Of a stretch of 64,000 nucleotides of DNA, positions 37,701 through 45,585 are shown in pieces (position 1 is the first letter of the stretch; every line of letters starts with the position of its first letter). The notes beneath the pieces were generated by a model. The model was given only the letters and a program-made list of their open reading frames with translations, was not told the origin of the DNA and did no database searches. Source of the stretch: Margaritifera margaritifera (lineage: Eukaryota > Mollusca > Bivalvia > Unionida > Margaritiferidae). Where the stretch lies: NCBI GenBank assembly GCA_029931535.1, contig JAQPZY010001675.1:2694001-2758000 (forward strand). Direction: 5' to 3'. The position numbers and the translations under genes are program-made.

Positions 37701-38545
37701 AGCAATGGTTCAAGATGTTGCAGCTTCAATTTTTTGTCCTAAAATATACCTTAGTTTGAGTTTCTGTCTGTACTAACTTATTTAAGTAATTTGTATAAAT
37801 GATAGCTATAATTACCAGTATTTAACCATGACAAAAGATCTAACATTCCAGCTGCCAGTTTCATTTCTTCACATATGGCCAGTGATTTATATTTTCAAAC
37901 TTTAAAAATTTGATATTTACCAATTATAGATACATTTAGGATATAAACATTTTGACTAAGTTTGAATCTTGAATTTATGATGTCTGTAATGCCTTAAATA
38001 CCAAAGTTTCAAATTGTTTTTTGTCTTTTCTGTTCTTACCAAAGAAATTAATTTTGTGCACATAATTATATATTGGTTGTTGTTATCAGTATTTAACAAT
38101 GACAAAGTTGAAATGTTCCAGGTGCCAGGTTTTTTTCTTTGATGCAGTCCTGTGATTTATCTTGTAAAAATTTTGATAATTTACTTTTCACCAATTTAGG
38201 ATATAAATATCTGAACTAAGTCAAAATCTTGAATTTATATTGTTTGTAACACCTTAAAATACCATAGTTTTAAATTTATTTATCATTGCTTACCAAAGAA
38301 ATTACTTTTTTGAATGCATAATTATTTGTTGATTATTGTTACCAATATTTAACTATAATAAATTTCAGTTCCAGTTGCCTGTTTTTTTCCTTTACTGCTA
38401 CAGACATGTGATTTACCTTTGAGAAATTTTTATAGCTGACGTTACATTTTTAAGATTTACCTTATAAACATTTAAACTAAGTTACACCTAGAACCTAACA
38501 TTTTCGTAATGCTGTATTTTATGTATTTATTTGTACTCTAAATTT
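37701..38545 (+). repeat. ~270-bp repeat, three units, inner end of arm 1
   Basis: Units share CCAGTATTTAACCATGACAA, ATTCCAGCTGCCAGTTT and CCAAAGAAATTAATTTTGTG. Reverse-complement units occur at 46.3-47.8 kb, so the repeat existed before the inverted duplication or spread with it. Confidence 0.85.
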
Positions 38546-38829
38546 ACTCTTTATTTGTAACAATAATTATTATTTTCAAAGTAGGAAAAATAATGTGTAA
38601 AAAAATTATCATTTTTGAGAAGTGGTTTGTGTATGAAAAAAGAAAGGAGTGGGCATTGAGGAGGACTCCAGAGATGCTGCCAGGGCGTGCGAGTGCATGA
38701 ATCGCGCAAAATTTGTAAGAATTCGCGCACTTGGAAAGCAGTGATGCGCGAGAACTTCTGCAAATGAGTTTAAAGTCGTGCATATAAAAATGTACTCAAT
38801 GCAGTATAAATTTTTTATTTAACTGTTAA

Positions 38830-39474
38830 CCCTTAAAGTGCTTGTCATGGAATAAGTCACGACGCCAGTTGAGGTCTCGTAGCACTTGTCTCGTTCTCAG
38901 TCTTTTTCCGGTAGGAAATTGTTTACACATCTGAGTACTTCTGCTTGACATAAACGTGTGTTAAACTAAATTTGATTGGCACATTGGGCCCTGGAACAAG
39001 CATTGTTGACATTGAACCTTGCATTCATAAAGGAAGTTTTACAAATGCATGTTTCAAGTAAGGGCCCATAGAAAATCCAAAATGACAGACTCCCAACATG
39101 GTTCAGCTTCAGATGACGACTTCGTTCGGCAAATACTGGCCGATGATAGCAATGATGACAATGATTTTAAAAGTTTTGAAGTATATGAGATTATTGGAGA
39201 CCGGAAAGTGTTACTGGAAATACCAGTGAGTAATTTTGAACCTGAAAATGATGTTGAATATGAGTCCGATGTACATGCTGGATGGACAAAAACAGACGGC
39301 ATACCGGTCAACCCCCTATTAAGCAGTCCTTCGAAATAAAATGTCAAAAAGGCAGAATACTAAGCCTAATTAAAGTACAGGCAATATAAAGTTGAGTGCA
39401 ATTTTTCATTTCTTTTCTCAAACAATTCTGCCTTGAGGGATCTTGTGCAACAAAACTATATAGCACTCTAAAGG
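38830..39474 (+). mobile_element. piggyBac-type element nested in the hAT element
   Basis: TTAA on both sides (38826-38829 and 39475-39478) with inverted ends CCCTTAAAGTGCTTGTCATG and, at the right end reversed, CCTTTAGAGTGCTATATAG. At 645 bp it is too short for a full transposase and carries one intact small frame (next entry). Confidence 0.85.
39082..39339 (+). CDS. Small acidic ORF in the piggyBac-type element, possible transposase N-terminus
   Basis: An 85-codon frame from ATG at 39082 to TAA at 39337-39339. It begins MTDSQHGSASDDDFVRQILA, is strongly acidic, and ends with a GWTKTDGIPVNP segment. Many piggyBac-family transposases start with an acidic stretch followed by a W-rich transition into the first domain, and the host element has TTAA ends, so this is probably the N-terminal exon or remnant of such a transposase. 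The catalytic Asp residues are absent. Whether it is translated is unknown. Confidence 0.5.
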   Translation: MTDSQHGSASDDDFVRQILADDSNDDNDFKSFEVYEIIGDRKVLLEIPVSNFEPENDVEYESDVHAGWTKTDGIPVNPLLSSPSK

Positions 39475-39533
39475 TTAAGATAAATTGAATAAATATACAT
39501 CTGAAAAGAAATTAAAAAGAAAGTATATTTATT

Positions 39534-39979
39534 TTTGAACAAGCTGACTATGGCATTGATGGACTTAAAACCCTAATACAAAATTGTGGAACAGATAAGA
39601 AATCTGGCATACATGTAGTAGTCGGTAAAGCATTGATTCAAGAAAGGGAAACTTTGGCAGAGCTCTTGTTAATTAAAAATATTATTTTGGAGCAGAGATA
39701 TCCAAAAGACAAAAACCTATGAACTGTTGAAAATTGTATATAACAACCAAAAAGAACATTTTTCCAACTTATTCAAGCTGGCTTAGCTAGCTATGCATAT
39801 GTGAAAGGAGGTTCTCAACACCGAACAATATTTATACACAGATAAGGAACAAATTGAGCTCAAAAATAATCAAGAGATTAATGCTTATACAACTAGAGGA
39901 GACATCTTTTGAGGATTTTGATTTCAATAGAGCAGGAAGGAAGAAAGAGATGGATATTTATGTGTTAGGTAAATATTGA
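39534..39979 (+). pseudogene. hAT transposase C-terminal relic
   Basis: Two recognisable pieces. 39534-39722 reads FEQADYGIDGLKTLIQNCG and then GKALIQERETLAELL up to a stop. 39808-39979 reads ICERRFSTPNNIYTQIRNKL, then SSKIIKRLMLIQLEE, and ends at TGA. The second is the hATC dimerisation region (ERxFSxxxxIxTxxRNxLxxxxxxxLMxI pattern). Stops and a frame change lie between. Its position just inside the right end is as expected for an element read left to right. Confidence 0.85.
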
Positions 39980-40083
39980 ACTATGGCCGTTTCCTCCTCC
40001 CCCTCATTTTTTTTCTACTCCCCCCTTATTTTGGGGACAAGGGGGGAGCTCCCCTCTTTAGATCAAATCCTGGCAGCATCTCT

Positions 40084-40910
40084 GGGACTCCAAGACATCT
40101 ATGTGATCATCAGTATTAAATTCACATGCTTCTGATATAATTGAATTTAAGCATCATGCACTAGCTCAATATGTTGTTTGAATTTGCTTATATATGTTTG
40201 TTTTGGATTACACATATTCAAAAATGGATAACTATGACATAGACATAGATATATCATCATCATACCTTTATTCTTGTGATCCAAATAAATTATGCGCCGA
40301 TGCCCTGATTGACATTTAAATCCAGAGGAGTAAATGTAGTTTGTTTGTGTTTGTGTTTGAGAGTAAGAGAAAGAGAGACATTTTAGCCCTTTCTCATGAC
40401 ATTTTTGCTGCATATATTTTTTAATGTCCCGTTCAGCTGAAGCTTTGGTCAAATAGAAAACAGGAACGAAAATAGTAAATTAAAATTATATTTAAAAAAA
40501 TACATACCATACTCCTTCAGTGTAAAAGATATATATTTCGTATTTAAATATTCACAATATTTTGTCAATGTAGATTAAACCCCAAGAAGGATCATATACC
40601 AGTACACTGCAAAATCAGTAACCTTGACATTTAGCATGTTGTGTTTTTCCTCTGTAAGTGAAACTATGCCCACATTCTCACTGAAGAATAATACCCTTTA
40701 TCAGTAAGTACATACACACTTCTTGTAGTTAGGCATCATTGGGTCTCTTATATTTGCTCATGTCAAGCATAGTTATTACTTTGTATTCAGAGATTTGGCA
40801 CTTAGGTCGGCAAGTACAAAGGTGTTGTCACTGGTTATGAAACTTGCACGTCGTTGTCTCTTGGCTTCTTCTGAGTAAGGTTTATTTGACTTAGTTTTAC
40901 ACACTCTCTC
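40084..40910. other. Spacer between hAT element and zinc-knuckle relic
   Basis: No gene recognised. A 101-codon minus-strand frame at 40147-40452 begins only with TTG, has no known motif, and is not reported as a gene. Confidence 0.5.
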
Positions 40911-40912
40911 GC

Positions 40913-40924
40913 TATATATAAATA
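40913..40924 (+). promoter_or_regulatory. TATA box of the zinc-knuckle relic
   Basis: TATATATAAATA lies about 50 bp before the ATG at 40971. The arrangement (TATA, then a short leader) is like that of the two ORFs at 42.6-42.9 kb. Confidence 0.55.
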
Positions 40925-40970
40925 TCTTCTTACCCTAAGATAATATATTGTCAGCTTTCAGTCTGTGAAG

Positions 40971-41700
40971 ATGGAAGAGTCAAAACAGATTGTGCTTCTC
41001 GTCAGAAATTTACAGAGAGTCATTCGAAAGTACACTTTAAATAAGACTGCGGACTACTCCACTCAAGATAAAAGTCAAGATACTTGCTATGTCTGTCAAG
41101 AGAAAGGACATTGGGCTCCAGAATGTCCACAATGTTAAAGAAAAGCAAAGACAGGAGAAAAAAGACACAATAGTAAAGATATCTGTTATCAGTGCCAAGA
41201 ACAAGGATATTGGTCTTCAGTGTCCCAAGAAAAAAGACACAATAGTAAAGATACCTGTTATCAGTGCCAAGAACAATGATATTGGTCTTCAGTGTCCCAA
41301 GAACAAGGATATTGGTCTTCAGTGTCCCAAGAACAAGGATATTGGTCTTCAGTGTCCCAAGAACAAGGATATTGGTCTTCAGTGTCCCAAGAACAAGGAT
41401 ATTGGTCTTCAGTGTCCCAAGAACAAGGATATTGGTCTTCAGTGTCCCAAGAACAAGGATATTGGTCTTCAGTGTCCCAAGAACAAGGATATTGGTCTTC
41501 AGTGTCCCAAGAATAAAGAGACTAAGGAGGATTAGGAGCGTTCTTCAGAAACAGAAACAGAAGAAGAACCAATACCCGTCAATAAATTCAAGAAGGCAAG
41601 ACAACTTAAAGAAACTGAAGAGGAAGAACCCATGCCAGTAAAGAAATTCAGAAAAAGAGACAGTAAAAGAAAGAGAGAAGAAGAAAATGGACGTTTGTGA
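40971..41700 (+). pseudogene. Decayed CCHC zinc-knuckle protein gene
   Basis: The frame from ATG 40971 begins MEESKQIVLLVRNLQRVIRK and reaches CYVCQEKGHWAPECPQC, a complete CX2CX4HX4C knuckle, then stops (TAA 41136-41138). The same frame continues with two damaged knuckles (CYQCQEQGYWSSVSQ) separated by KRHNSKD, a TGA at about 41277, and then a run of 30-bp copies of the knuckle's second half. After the run, another frame reads EEEPIPVNKFKKARQL and EEEEPMPVKKFRKRDSKRKR and ends in TGA at 41700; this doubled acidic/basic segment looks like the true C-terminus. Knuckles of this type bind nucleic acid (CNBP- and Gag-like proteins). Which parent is not clear; there is no protease or reverse transcriptase nearby. 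Confidence 0.75.
41272..41516 (+). repeat. 30-bp tandem repeat derived from a zinc-knuckle codon block
   Basis: About eight near-perfect copies of AACAAGGATATTGGTCTTCA then GTGTCCCAAG. The upstream, less-repeated copies at 41170-41270 still show the Cys-x-x-Cys half, so the unit is the second half of a knuckle without its cysteines. Ten codons per unit keeps all three plus frames open. Confidence 0.95.
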
Positions 41701-41897
41701 TGTGCTATAAAATTTCATTGTGATTCTGATTTCACTAGAATATACGAAACAAAAAGTAAAGTGTATCTTTGTCTTTATATTTTTATTTTTATATTTTTTT
41801 TGCTTTTAGTATGGATAAGATACTCAAACACACATATGCACACAATTGAATCATGGAAGGATTCGAGTTTTATTTGATTTGGGAGTTATTGAGTAGT
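41701..41897. other. Gap between the zinc-knuckle relic and the divergent pair
   Basis: AT-rich, no stem-loop of the histone type after the zinc-knuckle relic. Confidence 0.5.
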
Positions 41898-41936
41898 ATC
41901 TCTTTTCTAGAGATATAGGTGGCTCTGAAAAGGACC
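41898..41936 (-). terminator. Histone-mRNA-like 3' end signal for the minus-strand ORF
   Basis: On the minus strand: GGTCCTTTTCAGAGCCACC, against the replication-dependent histone consensus GGCYCTTTTCAGRGCCACC (one mismatch), with the six-base stem interrupted by one G:U and one mismatch. About 13 nt downstream comes AGAAAAGAGAT, a purine-rich element like the U7 snRNA target. It lies 38 nt past the end of the read-through frame at 41975, the usual spacing in histone genes. Confidence 0.75.
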
Positions 41937-41974
41937 ATTGGCGTTTTTGTTTAATAACAACAAACAAAAAAAAC

Positions 41975-42622
41975 TTATGGACTTGACATCATCAGCTTTA
42001 ACTGTCTTAATCCTTTTCCATGGCCCAGTCCTACTCCTGCTGCTGTTGCTGCTTTGGTAGTAGTAACTGATGTTGCTGCTGCTGGCATCTCAGTGTTGGT
42101 GTGAATTGATATAGTCATAGAAGGTTGAGAAGTCTTTGATCATGAAGGTCTCTTTCTCTTGGGCTGAGCTTAAGAAGTCTGATACATTTCTCTCAGATAA
42201 TTTAACTCCACCAAAATGTCCTGTAACAGACTCACCATTTTGTTTTCACTCTCTTCCTTCTTTTCACTATTCAAAGTTTTCCTCTTCTCTTCTTCTTGCT
42301 TTCTTTTTTCCTCTTCTAGTTGTTGTTGAACAAATACTTGTTCTTCTTCTTTCTGACATTGCAAAAAACTCTCTAACTCTTTCTTCTGTTTCTTTCTGAA
42401 ATCATCAACCAATGGTAATGATGGAGAAGGAGGTGAAGGCAGTACTATCATAGGCAAAAATTCATGCAGAGATGATAGGAAATCAGCCAAAGATAAATTC
42501 AAGTCATCCTCTTCTGGAAGAAGAATACTGGCTACAGCAGCGGTAGTAGTCATAATCATTGTACTATCACTCTGAGTATATGATGTAATGGCAGCAGGCG
42601 CACCCCAATACACTGTCTTCAT
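41975..42622 (-). pseudogene. Unrecognised Glu/Lys-rich ORF of the divergent pair, with internal stops
   Basis: Starts at ATG 42622, 66 bp after a TATA box. The first 150 codons run to TAA at 42172-42170. The frame then continues protein-like through one more stop (TGA at about 42142-42140) to a TAA at 41977-41975. N-terminal part MKTVYWGAPAAITSY is Ala/Thr/Ser-rich; the middle has LNLSLADFLSSLHEFLP; residues about 90-140 are a charged helix (LEEEKRKQEEEKRK), likely coiled coil; past the stops there is a basic AQPKRKRPS and an Ala/Thr tail ending GLGHGKGLRQLKLMMSSP. I do not recognise the family and it is not a core histone. Two isolated stops suggest recent decay or a shorter 150-residue product. 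Confidence 0.6.
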
Positions 42623-42687
42623 TTTTCAGCCAGAAGTGTTGTATTTGAACTGTTCCACAATGGTAAATTGTAGGAACACTCGTGCGC

Positions 42688-42815
42688 ATATATATTGAAA
42701 GTGGCATTGCGTGTCCACTCTCTTCCGATTGGAAGAGAGGCAACACATCCTGACTGAATTATGTTATGCGCGTTCTGATTGGTGGAACATTTGAATCCGG
42801 TCCTAGACTATATAT
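42688..42815. promoter_or_regulatory. Compact bidirectional promoter
   Basis: Two outward-facing TATA boxes (minus at 42688-42695, plus TATATATAC at 42808-42816) about 115 bp apart. Between them lie two GATTGG (reverse CCAAT) boxes at 42727-42732 and 42775-42780 and a perfect inverted repeat CTCTCTTCC-GATT-GGAAGAGAG at 42718-42739 whose loop is part of the first CCAAT box. A TCATTGTTTC cap-like sequence lies about 20 bp past the plus TATA. This layout is like that of divergent core-histone pairs. Confidence 0.7.
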
Positions 42816-42827
42816 ACAAGTGCATTG

Positions 42828-43082
42828 TCTCATTGTTTCACCTATTCTCAAGACAACGTGTGGACCAAAGTTGAATACTCTATAATTGTTTCAGGGATGC
42901 TGTTCAACCTGGATTACCCGATTTATGTGGAGTCATGGGCCATCACCAAGATTATGGACATAGCTATTTGGAAGAGAAGGGTGTATGTGGAAAGAAAGGG
43001 GTGCCTCAAAAGGGTATTGGTGCATTGACCCGCTGTGAGGAGAAGTTTTAGAAGAAAAGTGAAGAGGTGCATAATGTGTTAA
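42828..43082 (+). pseudogene. Unrecognised basic ORF of the divergent pair
   Basis: The first ATG in frame is 42897 (MLFNLDYPIYVESWAITK, 43 codons to TGA at 43026-43028); the frame is open upstream from about 42825 without an ATG. Past the TGA it continues PAVRRSFRRKVKRCIMC to TAA at 43080-43082, only 28 nt before the stem-loop. The C-terminal part is strongly basic. A second frame from ATG at 42934 (MGHHQDYGHSYLEEK) is also possible. No family recognised; a decayed histone-like gene is an idea, not a finding. Confidence 0.45.
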
Positions 43083-43110
43083 CCATCTCCTTTGGTTAAC
43101 AATACCAAAC

Positions 43111-43150
43111 GGCCCTTTTCAAGACCACCCAGATCTCTAGAAAAGAGAGA
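43111..43150 (+). terminator. Histone-mRNA-like 3' end signal for the plus-strand ORF
   Basis: AAACGGCCCTTTTCAAGACC followed by ACCCA, against the histone consensus AACGGCYCTTTTCAGRGCC plus ACCMA. Two bases of the 3' stem differ, so the stem is weakened. Then AGAAAAGAGAGA at 43139-43150, a good histone-downstream-element match. A separate small hairpin GTTAACC..GGTTAAC lies just upstream at 43079-43100. Confidence 0.75.
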
Positions 43151-43242
43151 CACTACTCAAAAATTATTGCTGATTTGTGTTTTATGTTTGTGTTAGTTTT
43201 GTGTATATCTATCTTTTACAACTAAAACTTAAAACCACTTAC

Positions 43243-43875
43243 CCCAGTCTGATAGTATGTTTGTATGTGTAAGGGTATATTGTGTCTATAAACACTCCTA
43301 CCCTTGTGTAATTGTATAGTATGTTTGTATGTGTAAGGGTATATTGTGTCTATAAACACTCCTACCCTTGTGTAATAGTATAGTATGTTTGTATGTGTAA
43401 GGGTATATTGTGTCTATAAACACTCCTACCCTTGTGTAATAGTATAGCATGTTTGTTTGTGTAAGGGTATATTGTGTCTATAAACACTCCTACCCTTGTG
43501 TAATAGTATAGTATGTTTGTATGTGTAAGGGTATATTGTGTCTATAAACACTCCTACCCTTGTGCAATAGTATAGTATGCTTGTATGTGTAAGGGTATAT
43601 TGTGTCTATAAACACTCCTACCCTTGTGTAATTGTATAGTATGTTTGTATGTGTAAGGATATATTGTGTCTATAAACACTCCTACCCTTGTGTAATTGTA
43701 TAGTATGTTTGTATGTGTAAGGGTATATTGTGTCTATAAACACTCCTACCCTTGTGTAATAGTATAGTATGTTTGTTTGTGTAAGGGTATATTGCGTCTA
43801 TAAACACTCCTACCCTTGTGTAATAGTATAGTATGTTTGTGTGTGTAAGGGTATATTGTGTCTATAAACACTCCT
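43243..43875 (+). repeat. 64-bp satellite of nested hairpins, about ten copies
   Basis: Each unit contains AAGGGTATATTGTGTCTATA followed by AACACTCCTACCCTT. The outer stem is AAGGGTA/TACCCTT and the inner stem is GTGT/ACAC with a CTATAA loop. The stems are kept in all units except one with AAGGATA. The linker GTAATAGTATAGTATGTTTG varies more. Confidence 0.95.
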
Positions 43876-44641
43876 AGCCATTGCTTGTGGATGAGATTGT
43901 GTATATTTCATTCCCCTTCTTTTACATCCTACCCTCCCCCTTGTTAGTTCCTTTGTGTGTTTGTAAGTAATGACTTTAATTTTATATCAAAATTATGGTG
44001 CACCTAGCCAAAAAGTTTGAGTCACTCACTGCATCAGGTGAGGCAGTGCTTGTAAGGGAGACAAAAAACAATGACTTATTACATCATGAAAATCCAACTA
44101 CATGTATAGTGACACTACAGCGTAATACCCCATCTCCACAGCTTTCTGACAAGGATGCATCCATGCACTCAAGTGACCCTTCATTGACCATTCACTTGCA
44201 GTTGATACAGAGAATACTGTGACTCTGTGGTGTACTTCAGGATTTTTTGTTTTAACATCCAATGCAAGGCATACATTTGCAGCAAAGCTTTAATATTTGG
44301 GTTGGAAAAGGTATTTATTTTAGTGATGATTCAATTTTTCAATGAAAATTCCCAAACAAAGCCCACTAGGGGTGTGATAAACAAATATTACAATACAAAT
44401 AAATTTGCAGATTTAGTGTACGTAAGCCAGATGATTACTGTTTGGCCATTTATTGAGACATTAAACCTATAAGAATACTTTACATCATCATACATTATGA
44501 TGCACTGTTTGCAAGATATCAATTAAGAGAGTTCCAAAGGATTGTCGACAGCTTGCTCAACATAGAGAATAACAATTTGCAAGATGAAAACCAAGCTCCT
44601 CCACCAACCATCTAATGTAATGGACTCTATGCCCCACCCTG
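43876..44641. other. Unrecognised segment
   Basis: Contains a 75-codon plus frame at 43995-44222 and an 81-codon one at 44227-44472, neither with a known motif. They may be degraded retrotransposon sequence, given the relic that follows. Confidence 0.4.
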
Positions 44642-44746
44642 AAAACAGAAGAAAAATTTGTCAATCTTGGAGGGATGGTCTCTAGCTATGGAAACGTGGA
44701 TGATGAAATCCAAAGAATTGCCCTGGCCACTTTAACATTTTACTAA
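44642..44746 (+). pseudogene. Non-LTR retrotransposon reverse-transcriptase relic
   Basis: Reads KTEEKFVNLGGMVSSYGNVD then DEIQRIALATLTFY to a stop. It follows the FxYLGxxxxxxGxxxxEIxxRIxxA pattern at the end of the reverse-transcriptase domain of L1/RTE-type elements. Only about 34 codons remain; no ends visible. Confidence 0.78.
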
Positions 44747-44770
44747 CTAAAGACCCATGTGTCAGGATGA

Positions 44771-44972
44771 ACAGACTTCTAGACACAAGTCTAAACACTG
44801 TACTGATTGCATACTGGCATACAGACTTCTAGACACAAGTCTAAACACTGTACTGATTCCATACTGGCATACAGACTTCTAGACACAAAGTCTAAACACT
44901 GTACTGATTGCATACTGACATACAGACTTCTAGACACAAGTCTAAACACTGTACTGATTGCATACTGGCATT
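44771..44972 (+). repeat. 50-bp tandem repeat, four copies
   Basis: Unit ACAGACTTCTAGACACAAGT, CTAAACACTGTACTGATTGC, ATACTGGCAT. Each unit contains the inverted pair AGACTT/AAGTCT. Confidence 0.96.
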
Positions 44973-45062
44973 TTTGTCCTTGTACTTCTGTGTAGCTGTT
45001 AGATTTGGTATGCTTTCTCCAAGCACTTACATCAATTATACATGTTTCATACAAGATATATA

Positions 45063-45585
45063 TGTCATATGAACATCTGCTGGTAGTACAGTCCAACAGC
45101 CCTGGTCTTCCTACGGAATGATGACAATATGAACATCTGCTAGTGGTACAAGGTGTCCAACAGTCCTGGTCTGCCCAGTAAATGATTTCAATATGAACAT
45201 CTGCTGGTGGTACAAGGTGTCCAACAGTCCTGGTCTGCCTAGGGAATGATGACAATATGAACATCTGCTGGTGGTGCAAGGTGTCCAACAGCCCTGGACT
45301 GCCTAAGGGAATGATGACAATATGAACATTTGCTGGTGGTACAAGGTGTCCAACAGCCCTGGGCTGTCTAGGGAATGATGATGACAATATGAACATCTGC
45401 TAGTGGTGCAAGCTGTCCAACAGCCCTGGGCTGTCTAGGGAATGATGACAATATGAACATTTGCTTGTAGTACAAGGTGTCCAACAGCCCTGGGCTGCCT
45501 AAGGAATAATGACAATATGAACATCTGCTGGTGGTATAAGGTGTCCAACAGCCCAGGGCTGTTTACGGAATGATGATGACAATCA
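45063..45585 (+). repeat. ~64-bp tandem repeat, nine copies
   Basis: Units marked by GAACATCTGCTGGTGGTACA, AGGTGTCCAACAGCCCTGG and GGAATGATGACAATAT at 45071, 45131, 45195, 45259, 45324, 45391, 45455 and 45519. The minus-strand 201-codon frame crossing this and the previous array is an artefact. Confidence 0.95.

Larger units (their letters stand above)
10550..38545 (+). repeat. Large inverted repeat, left arm
   Basis: Colinear, inverted matches to 46050-61860: 10.6-11.0 with 61.5-61.8; 16.85-18.1 with 59.7-60.7; exons C, D, E with C', D', E'; 27.8 with 52.7; 29.2 with 52.1; 29.5 with 51.8; 32.4-32.6 with 50.85-51.1; 32.7-33.0 with 50.35-50.8; 34.6-34.86 with 50.14-50.3; 35.2-36.0 with 49.0-49.7; 36.7-36.9 with 48.7-48.87; 37.55-37.67 with 48.5-48.6; 37.8-38.5 with 46.3-47.8 (kb). 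Divergence (exons 85-91% at base level) rules out a simple assembly fold-back. Confidence 0.9.
38670..40083 (+). mobile_element. hAT-family element with nested insertion
   Basis: Terminal inverted repeats AGAGATGCTGCCAGG (left) and CCTGGCAGCATCTCT (right), flanked by 8-bp direct repeats AGGACTCC (38662-38669) and GGGACTCC (40084-40091), seven of eight matching. An 8-bp duplication is the hAT signature. The right half carries a decayed hAT transposase end in the plus direction. A TTAA-flanked element sits inside at 38830-39474. Confidence 0.85.

Noticed and set aside
40147..40452. 101-codon minus-strand frame
   Set aside because: Begins with TTG, has no known motif, and lacks splice or promoter support.
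42825..43082. Histone H4 pseudogene
   Set aside because: A vague likeness around MDIAIWKRR to the H4 C-terminus does not extend; only the 3' end signals and promoter layout are histone-like.
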